Positions 11,080 through 20,106 of a DNA stretch of 56,888 nucleotides are shown in pieces. Under the pieces are notes generated by a model. The model worked only from the letters and a program-made list of their open reading frames with translations. It was not told the origin of the DNA and searched no databases. The position numbers and the translations under genes are program-made. Source of the DNA: Muricoccus nepalensis (GTDB lineage: Bacteria > Pseudomonadota > Alphaproteobacteria > Acetobacterales > Acetobacteraceae); contig NZ_RCZP01000032.1 in assembly GCF_006438825.1 (NCBI RefSeq), positions 1 through 56,888 of the forward strand, written 5' to 3'. Each line of letters starts with the position of its first letter. Positions within the stretch are counted from its first letter, which is position 1.

Positions 11080-11373
11080 ATGGCGGAGGCGGAGGACCGG
11101 GACTGGCAGCGCCTGGACAAGTGGCTCTGGTGCGCGCGCCTGTCCAAGACGCGCTCGGCCTGCGCCGCCTTCGTCGAGCGCGGGGGGGTGCGCCTGAACC
11201 GGCAGCCCGTGGACAAGCCGCACGCCCGGCTCCGCCCCGGCGACGTGCTGACCCTGGCGCTGGGCGGCGCGGAGCGCGGCGTGGTGAAGGTCTGGCGCGT
11301 CCAGGCCCTGGCCGAGCGGCGCGGCCCGCTGGCGGAGGCGCGGACGCTCTACGAGGAGATCGGGCCGGAATGA
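11080..11373 (+). CDS. S4-domain RNA-binding protein (Hsp15-like)
   Basis: A 97-residue protein made almost entirely of one S4 RNA-binding domain. It opens RLDKWLWCARLSKTRS, the classic S4 helix, and contains GGVRLNRQPVDKPHARLRPGD. In the Hsp15 family this fold binds stalled 50S subunits carrying peptidyl-tRNA and helps recycle them. It starts nine bases after the helicase stop, so the two are very likely co-transcribed and both act on RNA. The ATG at 11080 is the only sensible start. Assignment to Hsp15 rather than another small S4 protein is by size and motif only. Confidence 0.9.
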   Translation: MAEAEDRDWQRLDKWLWCARLSKTRSACAAFVERGGVRLNRQPVDKPHARLRPGDVLTLALGGAERGVVKVWRVQALAERRGPLAEARTLYEEIGPE

Positions 11374-11520
11374 ACGCCGCGCGCGGGCACGCCGGGCGGC
11401 CGATGTTCGCGCCGCGCGCTCCTGCTCGCCAATTCCGCGCCTTGCGCAGCGCGTCCCCGCGGTCCATTTCCGCCGGGTCGGGGCCGCCCGCCGTTCCGCG
11501 GGCTCTATGAGGGGCTGACT

Positions 11521-11853
11521 GTGACCTACGTCGTCACCGAGAACTGCATCAAGTGCAAGTACATGGACTGTGTCGAGGTTTGTCCGGTGGACTGCTTCTA
11601 CGTCGGCGCGAACATGCTCGTGATCCATCCCGACGAGTGCATCGACTGCGGCGTCTGCGAGCCCGAGTGCCCGGCGGAGGCGATCCTTCCCGACAGCGAC
11701 GACCGCGCGACCGACTGGGCCGAGCTGAATCGCACCTACTCCGCGCAGTGGCCGAACATCTCCCGCAAGGGCGAGCCGCCGGCCGACGCGAAGGAGTGGG
11801 ACGGCAAGCCCGGCAAGGCCGAGCTGTTCGACGCCGCGCCCGGCGAGGGCTGA
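11521..11853 (+). CDS. fdxA: 7Fe ferredoxin FdxA
   Basis: A 110-residue [3Fe-4S][4Fe-4S] ferredoxin of the Azotobacter FdI / FdxA type. By position, C9, C17 and C50 should hold the 3Fe cluster and C21, C40, C43 and C46 the 4Fe cluster. C12 and C25 are additional cysteines, as also found in family members. The start is GTG at 11521 with GAGGGG about nine bases upstream. It acts as a low-potential electron carrier in the cytoplasm; its partner is not known here. Its position just before carD is a recurrent alphaproteobacterial arrangement. A gap of 147 bases from the S4 gene leaves room for its own promoter. Confidence 0.96.
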   Translation: MTYVVTENCIKCKYMDCVEVCPVDCFYVGANMLVIHPDECIDCGVCEPECPAEAILPDSDDRATDWAELNRTYSAQWPNISRKGEPPADAKEWDGKPGKAELFDAAPGEG

Positions 11854-12282
11854 CGCCCCGCCGCATGGGGCCGGCGCGGCGCCCGGCCGCGTCGTTGCAG
11901 CCGTGGAGCTTCCTTCGCGGCGTCCCCACAACCCCGGCGCGTCCGCGGCGTTGCGCCGTGATGATTCCCTGCGTCGTGACCGGGCCGGCAATCCGTGCTA
12001 CGGTTCGTTATCGAATACGGACACCGGACCGGGCGATGCCGGGCTGGGGACGGAAAACACGCGCCAGGATGGCCGCCGGGCGCGTCGTCCCGTCGTGGCC
12101 GGAACACCCCTCACCGATCCCGATGCCCGCGCGGGCGCCAGGGTCGTGACGCCGTGCCGGCGCCGGCGGGCGGGATCGTGGCTGGGCCTCTTCGAGGGGC
12201 CCGGTTCCCCGAACCTCGGCTTCCAGGCGCCATCCCGGCCCTTGCCGGCGGGAACGGCGGCGAGACAGAGATTGCGGAGAGC
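11854..12282 (+). other. 429-base non-coding stretch between fdxA and carD
   Basis: I see no convincing gene here: frames are open because of GC content but none has a ribosome-binding site with sensible composition. The only small structure noticed is TTCGTTATCGAA at 12004-12015, a 4-bp palindromic arm pair flanked by two copies of TACGG (11999-12003, 12016-12020), in a locally less GC-rich patch. This could mark the carD promoter region, but no clear -35/-10 pair is visible. Confidence 0.4.
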
Positions 12283-13128
12283 ATGATGAAGGCACCCGCC
12301 GGGAGCAAGTCCCCGAGCAACCCGAGCCTGCCCAAGGCGGCCGCGCCGACGGCGAAGGCCAAGCCCATCGCGTCCGACCGCAAGACGGAGCCGGAGGCGG
12401 CCGCGCCGAAGAAGGCGCCGGCCGTGGCGCCGAAGGCGAAGGCCGCCGCCGCCCGGACCGACGTCGCCGCGAAGACCGAGGCCCCGGCCAAGCGGGCGCC
12501 GGAGAAGCCGGGGATGGCCGAGGCCCAGGCCCCCGCGCCCGTGCCGCCGCCCGAGCCCGCGGCGCCGGAGGCGGTGATCCAGGCGCCGATGCGTCCGGCG
12601 CCGCCGCCCAAGCCGCTCGGCAACGCCGGCAAGGACTTCCGCGCCGGCGACTTCGTCGTCTACCCCACCCACGGCGTCGGCCAGGTGCAGGGCATCGAGG
12701 ACGTGCCGATCGCGGGCCAGACCCTCAAGGTGATCACCGTCACCTTCGAGGAGAACCGGATGACGCTGAAGGTCCCGATGGCCAAGGCGGCCTCCTCGGG
12801 CCTGCGCAAGCTCGCCTCCGAGAAGGTGATGGGCGAGGCCATGGAGACGCTGCGGGGCCGCGCACGGATCAAGCGCACGATGTGGTCGCGCCGCGCGCAG
12901 GAGTACGAGCAGAAGATCAACTCGGGCGACCCGATCGCCATCGCCGAGGTGGTGCGCGACCTGCACCGCAACGCCGGCCAGCCCGACCAGTCCTTCTCCG
13001 AGCGGCAGATCTACGAGCTGGCGCTGGAGCGGCTGGCCGCCGAGGTCGGCGCGTTGGACCGCACGGACAAGGTGGCGGCGACGCAGAAGCTGCTGGACCA
13101 CCTCAAGACGGTGGAGAAGGAGAAGTAG
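12283..13128 (+). CDS. CarD/CdnL-family RNA polymerase-binding regulator with long basic tail
   Basis: CarD/CdnL proteins bind the RNA polymerase beta subunit and stabilise open complexes at rRNA and housekeeping promoters. The conserved RNAP-interacting domain starts at residue 118 (DFRAGDFVVYPTHGVGQV) and is followed by the helical DNA-binding domain (MWSRRAQEYEQKINSGDP). The 281-residue product carries an N-terminal extension of about 117 residues made of Ala/Lys/Pro repeats (AKPIA, PKKAPAVAPKAKAAAA), like a histone H1 tail. ATGs at 12283 and 12286 are both possible; GGAGA is immediately upstream, and the second gives better spacing. A strong terminator follows. It is likely essential by analogy with Caulobacter CdnL. 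Confidence 0.93.
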   Translation: MMKAPAGSKSPSNPSLPKAAAPTAKAKPIASDRKTEPEAAAPKKAPAVAPKAKAAAARTDVAAKTEAPAKRAPEKPGMAEAQAPAPVPPPEPAAPEAVIQAPMRPAPPPKPLGNAGKDFRAGDFVVYPTHGVGQVQGIEDVPIAGQTLKVITVTFEENRMTLKVPMAKAASSGLRKLASEKVMGEAMETLRGRARIKRTMWSRRAQEYEQKINSGDPIAIAEVVRDLHRNAGQPDQSFSERQIYELALERLAAEVGALDRTDKVAATQKLLDHLKTVEKEK

Positions 13129-13144
13129 CCCTCCCCTCCCCGCC

Positions 13145-13176
13145 GCCCGGCCCCCGCGAGGGGAGCCGGGCTTTTT
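13145..13176 (+). terminator. Rho-independent terminator of carD
   Basis: GCCCGGC plus CCCC (13145-13155) pairs with GGGG and GCCGGGC (13160-13163, 13165-13171) across a GCGA tetraloop with one bulged A, followed by TTTTT at 13172-13176. It sits 16 bases after the carD stop. Confidence 0.88.
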
Positions 13177-13207
13177 CATGCGCGGGCCGACCCGTTGGAC
13201 GAGCACG

Positions 13208-13235
13208 AAAAAACCCCGGGGATTGCTCCCCGGGG
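13208..13235 (-). terminator. Rho-independent terminator of the Bax-inhibitor-like gene
   Basis: Read on the minus strand, CCCCGGGGA (13235-13227) pairs with TCCCCGGGG (13222-13214) around a 4-base GCAA loop, followed by TTTTTT (13213-13208). It lies 26 bases after the stop of the gene ending at 13262. Confidence 0.88.
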
Positions 13236-13261
13236 TTCCGTCGTTCGGCGTCCTGCCGCGG

Positions 13262-14059
13262 TCAGTCGGACGAGTTGCGCACGCCCATGAACTGCAGCAG
13301 CAGCTGGAAGAGGTTCACGAAGTTGAGGTAGAGGCCCAGCGCGTCCATCACGGAGCGCTTGCCCGCCTCGTCGGAACCCTCGGCGTAGCTGTACTCGATG
13401 TAGTCGCTCTTGATCCGCTGCGTGTCGTAGGCGGTGAGGCCCGTGAAGATCACCACGCCGAGGACCGAGATCGCGAACTGCAGCGCGGAGCTGCCCACGA
13501 AGGCGTTGACCAGGCCGGCGATGAGGATGCCGATGAGGCCCATCATCAGGAAGCCACCCATCCGCGTCAGGTCGGCCTTCGTGGTGTAGCCGTAGAGGCT
13601 GACGGCCGCGAACATGCCGGCGGTGACGAAGAAGGTGCTGGCGACCGAGGCGCCGACATAGACGACGAAGATGTTCGCCATGCTGGCGCCCATCGCCACG
13701 CAGAAGGCCCAGAACAGCGCCTGGGTCGTCGTGCGCGAGAGCCGGTTGATGCCGAAGGACAGCACCATCACGAAGGCCAGCGGCGCGAACATCGCGACGA
13801 AGCCGAGGATGGTGGGCTGGGTGGCCAGGCCGCGCGGCGTCCGCACCACGTTGAAGAACAGCTCGGCGAGGCCGGTGTTCGCGATCAGGTAGGCGGTGAT
13901 GGCCGTCAGCGCGAGGCCGGAGGCCATCCAGTTGTAGACGCGCAGCATGTAGGCGCGCAGCCCGGCATCCAGTGTGGCGGCATCGGTGGCGGCGCGACCC
14001 AGCGGCTGGTTCCAGACGGACGGGCCGTTCTGGAGACGGTTGTCGGGACCGAAGGCCAT
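13262..14059 (-). CDS. Bax inhibitor-1/YccA family membrane protein
   Basis: A 265-residue protein with seven predicted transmembrane spans, of the BI-1/YccA/YbhL family. Family members are pH-sensitive calcium leak channels or FtsH modulators. An N-terminal cytoplasmic segment of about 35 residues precedes span 1. The conserved YDTQRIK segment after span 6 and the C-terminal GLYLNFVNLFQLLLQ span are present. The ATG at 14059 has AAGGAG upstream. It has its own promoter-like sequence at 14111-14139 and its own terminator at 13208-13235, so it is probably a single-gene transcript. The precise role in this bacterium is unknown. Confidence 0.93.
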   Translation of the reverse strand: MAFGPDNRLQNGPSVWNQPLGRAATDAATLDAGLRAYMLRVYNWMASGLALTAITAYLIANTGLAELFFNVVRTPRGLATQPTILGFVAMFAPLAFVMVLSFGINRLSRTTTQALFWAFCVAMGASMANIFVVYVGASVASTFFVTAGMFAAVSLYGYTTKADLTRMGGFLMMGLIGILIAGLVNAFVGSSALQFAISVLGVVIFTGLTAYDTQRIKSDYIEYSYAEGSDEAGKRSVMDALGLYLNFVNLFQLLLQFMGVRNSSD

Positions 14060-14110
14060 GAGGTTCAGAACTCCTTCCGGGATGGACACCCGCCCATCCC
14101 TGCGTGAGAG

Positions 14111-14139
14111 ATATATGGACTTCTTGTAATGCGGATCAA
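14111..14139 (-). promoter_or_regulatory. Sigma-70-like promoter for the Bax-inhibitor-like gene
   Basis: On the minus strand TTGATC (14139-14134) is followed after 17 bases by ATATAT (14116-14111), within an unusually AT-rich patch. It lies about 52 bases upstream of the start codon at 14059. Confidence 0.55.
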
Positions 14140-14183
14140 GCGGCAATCCGCAGGGAGGGGCCGGAAAGCGGGGGTGGTGCCCA

Positions 14184-16697
14184 TCACTCGTTCCGCAGCA
14201 GCGGCGCCGCCTTCGCCCGCAGGGCCAGGGCGGTCCCGGCATAGCCCATCGCGAGGGTGAGGGCGATGCAGAGAAGGATCGTCACCGCGAGGGTGCCGGG
14301 CAGGAAGGTCCAGTCCGTCCGCATGACGAATCGGGTCACCCCCCAGGAGGCCAGCGTGCCCACGGCCGCCGCGACCAGGCCGGCCACGAGGCCGAGCAGC
14401 CCGAACTCGACCAGCCAGGCGCGCCGGATCTGCGAGCGGGAGGCGCCGAGCGTCTTGAGCACCACCGCGTCCCGGATCCGCCGCCGCTGCCCCGCCGCCA
14501 CGGCGCCCGCCAGCACCAGCAGGCCCGAGACGAGCGTCAGCGCCGCCGTGGAGGAGAGCGCCGTGCCCAGCCGCTGCAGGAGCACGGCCAGGGCGTCGAG
14601 GGCGTCCCGCACGCGGATGCCCGTCACGTTCGGCAGCGCGTCGGTCACCGCCCGCAGGAGGTTGCCGTCCTGGGCGGGGTCGCCGCGGACGGTCGCGATG
14701 TGGGTGTGGGGCGCGGCCTCCAGCATGCCGGGCGAGGCGATCATGGAGAAGTTCAGCCCGAGGCCCCGCCACTCAATGTCGCGGGTGGAGGCGACCTTGA
14801 GGTCGATGTCGCGGCCGAGGACGTTCACCGTGATCGTCGAGCCGGGGCCGGCCTTCCAGCCGCGCGCGAGGTTGTCGTCGAGGGAGACGAGGGGCTCGCC
14901 CCGGTAGTCCGCCGGCCACCAAGCGCCCTGCACCACGCGCGTGCCCTCGGGCGGGGCGGCGGCGTAGGTGAGGCCGCGGTCGCCGCGGAGCGCCCAGCGG
15001 GTCTCCTCCGTCGCCTGCACCTGGTCGGCCGGCACCCCGTTCACCTTCGCGATGCGGGCGCGGAGCGACGGCACGCGGCGGACCTCGGTGACGCCGGGCA
15101 CGGCCCTCGCGACCCGGTCGAACTCGGCGGCCTGATCGGACTGGATATCGATGAAGTAGAAGGAGGGCGCGGCGTCCGGCAGGCTCTCGCTGATCTGCTT
15201 GCGAAGGTTCCCCTGGATGAGGGCAATGGCCGCGAGCGTGGAGAGGCCGATGCCCAGCGAGACGAGCATCAGCGAGGTCGGCGCCCCCGGCCGGTGCAGG
15301 TTGGCCAGTCCCAGGCGGAGGGAGGGGCGTCGCCGCACCGGCAGCCGCCGGGCCACCGCCTGCAGCCCGGCCGCCGCCAGCCGGAAGAGGCCGAGCGTGC
15401 CGAGGGCGGCGAGGCAGAACCAGAGGGCGAAGAGCGGCCGCTCCGCCGTGCCCACCACCAGCGCGATGAGCGCGGCCACGGCCGCGGCGTTGGCCAGGAC
15501 CAGCCCGGGCCGCGGCCGACGCGCGTCGGGCAGCAGGTTGTCCCGGAACAGCGCGGCGCCGGGGATGTCCCTGGCACGGCCGAGCGGCCAAAGCGCGAAG
15601 GCGAGGGCCGTCAGCAGCCCGTAGGCCGCGGCGAGCGCCAGGGGCAGCGGGTAGAAGCCCAGTCGCGGCGGCACCGGCAGGGCGCCGGCGAGCGCCACCG
15701 CGGCCAGCGCCGTCAGCGCGTAGCCGGCGACGAGCCCGATGACGATCCCGAGCAGCGCGAGGCCGAGTACCTGGATGAGGTAGGTGGCGAAGATGGCCCC
15801 CGCGGGCGCACCGAGGCAGCGCAGCGTCGCGATGGTCCGCGCCCGCTGCTCCAGCCAGGAGCGCACGCCGGTGGCCACGCCGATGCCGCCCACGAGCAGC
15901 GCCGTCAGCCCCGCGAGCACGAGGAAGGAGGCGGCCTGGTCGAGGAAGCGCGTGACGCCCGGCTGGCCCTGGGAGGAATCGCGCACCCGCCAGCCGCCGT
16001 CGGCGAAGGGCTGGGCGCGGAGCGCGTCGGCGACGGCGCGCGCGTCGGCGCCGGGCGGCAGGGCGGTGCGCATCTCGTAGGTCACGAGGCTGCCGGGCTG
16101 CACCAGCCCCGCGGCCTCCAGTGCCGCGAGGGGGATGATGGCGCGGGGGCCGAGCACGGCAGCGCCCGCGGCCTTGTCGGGCTCCGAGACGATCGCGCCG
16201 CGGTAGCGGAAGCGGGCGTCGCCGATCCGCACCACCGCGCCGGGCGAGAGGCCCAGCCGCTGCGCGACCAGCGGGTCGAGCGCCACGGGCGGCAGCTCCC
16301 CCGGCCCCGCGCCGAGCGGCCCCGGGGGATCGAGCGCCAGCTCGCCGTACAGAGGGTAGGCGTCGTCGGCCGCCTTCAGCTCGACCAGGGTCCGCTCGCC
16401 CGAGGGGGCCACGGCCATGGAGCGGGTGAGGACGAGCCGGGAGACGCGGCCGCCGCGCGCCTCGGCCCAGGCAAGGGCCTCAGGCGGGAAGGGCCGGGAA
16501 TTGGCGGCCAGCACGTCGCCGCCCATCAGCCGGGCGCCGTCGGCCTCGAGCCCCGCCTGCACGGCGGCGCGCAGGGTGCCCACCGCCGCGATGGCCGCGA
16601 CCCCGAGGGCGAGGCAGGCGAGCACGATCCTCAGGCCCCGGACGCCCCCGCGCAGCTCCCGCCGCGCCAGGCGCCAGCCCATGGCCCAGTTCTTCAC
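14184..16697 (-). CDS. FtsX-family ABC permease, YbbP-like
   Basis: An 837-residue permease of the FtsX/MacB superfamily, similar in size and layout to E. coli YbbP. It has one N-terminal span (about residues 22-42), a large periplasmic domain, a first cluster of spans around 250-430, a second periplasmic domain, and three C-terminal spans. The GTG start at 16697 has GAGGA about 8 bases upstream; an ATG five codons later is an alternative. It follows the ATPase gene by 10 bases, so the pair forms one exporter-like complex. In this family the permease often extracts lipoproteins or transmits force rather than exporting a small solute. The link to the divergent tesA-like gene is widely conserved. 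Confidence 0.9.
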   Translation of the reverse strand: MKNWAMGWRLARRELRGGVRGLRIVLACLALGVAAIAAVGTLRAAVQAGLEADGARLMGGDVLAANSRPFPPEALAWAEARGGRVSRLVLTRSMAVAPSGERTLVELKAADDAYPLYGELALDPPGPLGAGPGELPPVALDPLVAQRLGLSPGAVVRIGDARFRYRGAIVSEPDKAAGAAVLGPRAIIPLAALEAAGLVQPGSLVTYEMRTALPPGADARAVADALRAQPFADGGWRVRDSSQGQPGVTRFLDQAASFLVLAGLTALLVGGIGVATGVRSWLEQRARTIATLRCLGAPAGAIFATYLIQVLGLALLGIVIGLVAGYALTALAAVALAGALPVPPRLGFYPLPLALAAAYGLLTALAFALWPLGRARDIPGAALFRDNLLPDARRPRPGLVLANAAAVAALIALVVGTAERPLFALWFCLAALGTLGLFRLAAAGLQAVARRLPVRRRPSLRLGLANLHRPGAPTSLMLVSLGIGLSTLAAIALIQGNLRKQISESLPDAAPSFYFIDIQSDQAAEFDRVARAVPGVTEVRRVPSLRARIAKVNGVPADQVQATEETRWALRGDRGLTYAAAPPEGTRVVQGAWWPADYRGEPLVSLDDNLARGWKAGPGSTITVNVLGRDIDLKVASTRDIEWRGLGLNFSMIASPGMLEAAPHTHIATVRGDPAQDGNLLRAVTDALPNVTGIRVRDALDALAVLLQRLGTALSSTAALTLVSGLLVLAGAVAAGQRRRIRDAVVLKTLGASRSQIRRAWLVEFGLLGLVAGLVAAAVGTLASWGVTRFVMRTDWTFLPGTLAVTILLCIALTLAMGYAGTALALRAKAAPLLRNE

Positions 16698-16707
16698 GCG
16701 ACGTTCC

Positions 16708-17440
<733 letters not shown>

Positions 17441-17442
<2 letters not shown>

Positions 17443-18112
17443 GGGGGCGAGATTGGGGCGCCGGGCGCTCATCGGTAGGGGCAGCGCCGGTTTCGTTCTG
17501 TTGCTGGCCGGAAATGGTCGGGCCGGCGCGCAGGCCCCGGCCGGCCGGCCGCTGCGCCTGCTGATGCTCGGCGACAGCATCACCGCCGCCTACGGCCTCT
17601 CGCGCCCCGAAGGCCTGCCCGCCCGGCTGGAGGCCGCGCTGCAGGCCAAGGGCCGGCCCGTCACGGTCCTCGATGCCGGCGTCTCCGGGGACACCACGGC
17701 GGGCGGGCGCTCCCGCCTCGAGTGGTCGCTGGCCGAGAAGCCGGACGCCGTGATCGTGGCGCTGGGCGGCAACGACGGGCTGCGGGCGATCGAGCCGCGG
17801 GCCAGCCAGGCGAACCTGAAGGCGATCCTCGAAACGCTGAAGGCCCGCGGGATCCCCGCGCTGCTGGCGGGCATGTACGCGCCGCCGAACCTCGGCGCCG
17901 ACTACGTCCGGGAGTTCGCGGGCGTCTTCCGGCGGCTGACCGAGGAGAACCCGGAGGTCGTCTTCTACCCCTTCCTGCTCGACGGCGTGGCCGGGGACCG
18001 GGCGCTGAACCAGGCCGACGGCATCCACCCGAACCCCCGGGGCGTTGAGGAGATGGTCCGCCAGATGCTCCCGGCGGTTGAGACGCTCCTCGATAAGGTG
18101 AGGCCCGCCTGA
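17441..18112 (+). CDS. tesA: TesA-like arylesterase / lysophospholipase (SGNH/GDSL hydrolase)
   Basis: A 223-residue SGNH hydrolase. The N-terminal 30 residues form a signal peptide (basic start, hydrophobic FVLLLAGNGRAGA core, AQA cleavage), placing it in the periplasm. Block I is GDSI with nucleophile S46, then SGDTTAGG, GGND and the C-terminal DGIHPN supplying Asp and His. TesA acts on acyl-CoA thioesters, aryl esters and lysophospholipids in vitro. It diverges from the ybbAP-like exporter, as in E. coli and many proteobacteria, which suggests a shared envelope lipid or lipoprotein task. Its promoter must lie inside the ATPase coding region because the start codons overlap. Confidence 0.92.
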
Positions 18113-18118
18113 GCTGCC

Positions 18119-18655
18119 ATGGTCCGTCTCTTCGTCGCGCTCGCCCTGCCGGACACGCTGCGAACGCAGCTCTCCATGCTCGCGGGCGGCATCCAGGGCG
18201 CCCGCTGGGTGCGCCCCGAGAACTACCACCTGACCCTTCGCTTCATCGGCGAGGTCGAGAACTGGCGGGCCGACGAGGTGGACGAGGCGCTCTCGGCCAT
18301 CCGCTGCAAGACCTTCGACCTCTCGCTCCGCGGCGTCGGCACCTTCGAGAAGGCGGGCAAGATCGGGGCGCTGTGGATCGGCGTCGAGAAGAACGAGGGG
18401 CTGACGCACCTGCAGTCGAAGATCGAGACGGCGCTGCAGCGCGTCGGGCTGGAGCCGGAGCGCCGCCGCTTCGCGCCGCACGTCACCCTCGCCCGGACCG
18501 ACCGCGCGCCGCCCGAGAAGCTGGTGGCCTGGGTGCAGGCCCACAACCTGTTCCGCGCGCCGCCGGAGCCGATGGAGCACTTCACCCTCTTCTCCTCGCG
18601 CCTCGGCAAGGAGAGCCCGGTCTACGTGCCCGAGGTCGAGTACGAGCTTGCCTGA
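18119..18655 (+). CDS. thpR: RNA 2',3'-cyclic phosphodiesterase ThpR
   Basis: A 178-residue member of the 2H phosphoesterase superfamily. The two HxTx motifs are HLTL at residues 37-40 and HVTL at 121-124. ThpR (LigT) opens 2',3'-cyclic phosphate RNA ends to 2'-phosphate and can ligate tRNA halves in reverse. The protein opens MVRLFVALALPD, the usual family start, and begins six bases after the esterase stop, so they are likely co-transcribed. The family assignment is secure; the physiological RNA is unknown. Confidence 0.94.
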   Translation: MVRLFVALALPDTLRTQLSMLAGGIQGARWVRPENYHLTLRFIGEVENWRADEVDEALSAIRCKTFDLSLRGVGTFEKAGKIGALWIGVEKNEGLTHLQSKIETALQRVGLEPERRRFAPHVTLARTDRAPPEKLVAWVQAHNLFRAPPEPMEHFTLFSSRLGKESPVYVPEVEYELA

Positions 18656-18684
18656 CGCGGGGGCGATGACGATCTGAGGGCGGC

Positions 18685-19395
18685 ATGGCAGCCCCCACGA
18701 TCGTCATCCTCACCGGCGCCGGGATCTCCCGCGAATCCGGCCTGCACACCTTCCGCGACCCCGACGGGATCTGGGCGCGGCACCGGATCGAGGACGTGGC
18801 GACCCCCGAGGCCTTCGCCCGCGACCCCGCCCTGGTGCAGGGCTTCTACAACGCCCGGCGCGCGGCGCTGCGCGACCCCGCGATCCGCCCCAACGCCGCG
18901 CACGAGGCCCTGGCCGAGCTCGACTGGCGCTGGCCGGGCGACCTGCTGCTGGTGACGCAGAACGTGGACGACCTGCACGACCGCGCGGGCTCGCGGCGCC
19001 TCGTCCACATGCACGGGGAGTTGGCCAAGGCGCGCTGCCTCCGCTGCGGCGCCGTCGGGCCCTGGGAGGGGGACCTCTCTCCGGAAACCCCCTGCCCGGC
19101 CTGCGGGGCGGCGGGGGGGATGCGGCCCCATGTCGTCTGGTTCGGCGAGCTGCCGCTCGAGATGGAGCGGATCGAGGCGGCGCTGGACGACTGCGGCCTG
19201 TTCGTCTCGATCGGCACGAGCGGCGCGGTCTACCCGGCCGCCGGCTTCGTGCGGGAGGTGCGGCACCGCGCCGAGACGCTGGAGCTGAACCTCGAGCCGA
19301 GCGAGGGGAGCCATCTCTTCGGCGAGGCCCGGCACGGCCCCGCGACGGTCCTCGTCCCCGCCTTCGTGCGGGAGGTGCTGGCCCGATGGGGGTGA
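18685..19395 (+). CDS. cobB: NAD-dependent protein deacylase, class III sirtuin (CobB/SIRT5-like)
   Basis: A 236-residue Sir2 enzyme that removes acyl groups from lysines using NAD. GAGIS (11-15) and TQNVDDLHDRAG form the NAD pocket, and the catalytic His is in LVHMHGEL. A zinc ribbon is given by CLRC and CPAC. Y55 and R58 (FYNAR) match the Tyr-x-x-Arg pair that lets SIRT5/CobB accept succinyl- and malonyl-lysine, so desuccinylase activity is predicted along with deacetylase activity. The start follows GAGGG. The 3' end overlaps the next gene by 10 bases. Confidence 0.94.
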   Translation: MAAPTIVILTGAGISRESGLHTFRDPDGIWARHRIEDVATPEAFARDPALVQGFYNARRAALRDPAIRPNAAHEALAELDWRWPGDLLLVTQNVDDLHDRAGSRRLVHMHGELAKARCLRCGAVGPWEGDLSPETPCPACGAAGGMRPHVVWFGELPLEMERIEAALDDCGLFVSIGTSGAVYPAAGFVREVRHRAETLELNLEPSEGSHLFGEARHGPATVLVPAFVREVLARWG

Positions 19396-20021
19396 TCCCG
19401 CCGGGCGGGGCCGAGCCGCGGGACCCCGGCCTGGCGCCCGGCGCCAGCATGGCCGAGGCGGCGGCGGCGGCGAGCGCCTGCACCCTCTGCGCCCGCCACC
19501 TGCCGCTCGGCCCCCGCCCTATCCACCAGCTGCACGAGCGGGCGCGCATCCTCGTGACCAGTCAGGCGCCCGGGACGAAGGCGCACCTGTCGGGCATCCC
19601 CTTCGAGGACGCCTCGGGCGAGCGGCTGCGCGACTGGCTCGGGATGGATCGCGACCGCTTCTACGACCCGACGAAGCTCGCGATCCTGCCCATGGGCCTC
19701 TGCTACCCGGGGCGCCTCCCGCGGGGCGGCGACTGCCCGCCGCGGCCGGAATGCGCGCCCCTCTGGCACCCGAGGATCCTGCCGCGCTTCACCAACCTCC
19801 GGCTCCGCCTGCTGGTCGGCGCCCACGCGGTGCGCTTTGTCCTCGGCGGGCGGATGCCGCTGGCCGAGCGGGTGGCGCGCCACGCGGAAACCCTGCCCGC
19901 GCATTTTCCGCTGCCGCATCCCTCCTGGCGGACCCTGGTCTGGGCCAAGCGGCACCCCTGGTTCGACGCGGAGGTCATCCCCGCCCTGCGCCGGGAGGTG
20001 GAGCGGGCGCTCGCGGAGTGA
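19386..20021 (+). CDS. Uracil-DNA glycosylase superfamily protein
   Basis: A 211-residue protein with the UDG-like alpha/beta fold of the group annotated as uracil-DNA glycosylase family protein. Recognisable parts are ILVTSQAPGTKAHLSGIPF in the first third (motif-1 like, with no catalytic Asp-Pro-Tyr of classical Ung), the middle LRLLVGAHA strand, and LPHPSWRTLVWAKRHPWF as the motif-2 like loop. CTLCARH near the N-terminus is the only Cys pair, so an iron-sulphur cluster as in family 4 is unlikely. It overlaps the sirtuin gene by 10 bases. Glycosylase activity is not certain; several members of this subgroup have no tested substrate. Confidence 0.8.
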   Translation: MGVIPPGGAEPRDPGLAPGASMAEAAAAASACTLCARHLPLGPRPIHQLHERARILVTSQAPGTKAHLSGIPFEDASGERLRDWLGMDRDRFYDPTKLAILPMGLCYPGRLPRGGDCPPRPECAPLWHPRILPRFTNLRLRLLVGAHAVRFVLGGRMPLAERVARHAETLPAHFPLPHPSWRTLVWAKRHPWFDAEVIPALRREVERALAE

Positions 20022-20106
20022 GGCCGGCCTGCGCCGAGGGAATCGGCGAGGCGTCCAAACTGATTTCGTAACGGCTTGTCAGGGCTCTTCTGTCATAGCC
20101 TTCGGC

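Noticed and set aside
11370-11510. 46-codon frame between the S4 gene and fdxA, overlapping the S4 stop (ATGA)
   Set aside because: The ATGA overlap is tempting, but there is no ribosome-binding site, the product is an Arg/Ala/Pro-rich string, and it reads into the fdxA leader.
8062-11991. A minus-strand open frame of about 1300 codons opposite the helicase, S4 and fdxA genes
   Set aside because: It spans three well-identified plus-strand genes and is rich in low-complexity Gly/Ala/Arg/His, as expected of an antisense shadow.
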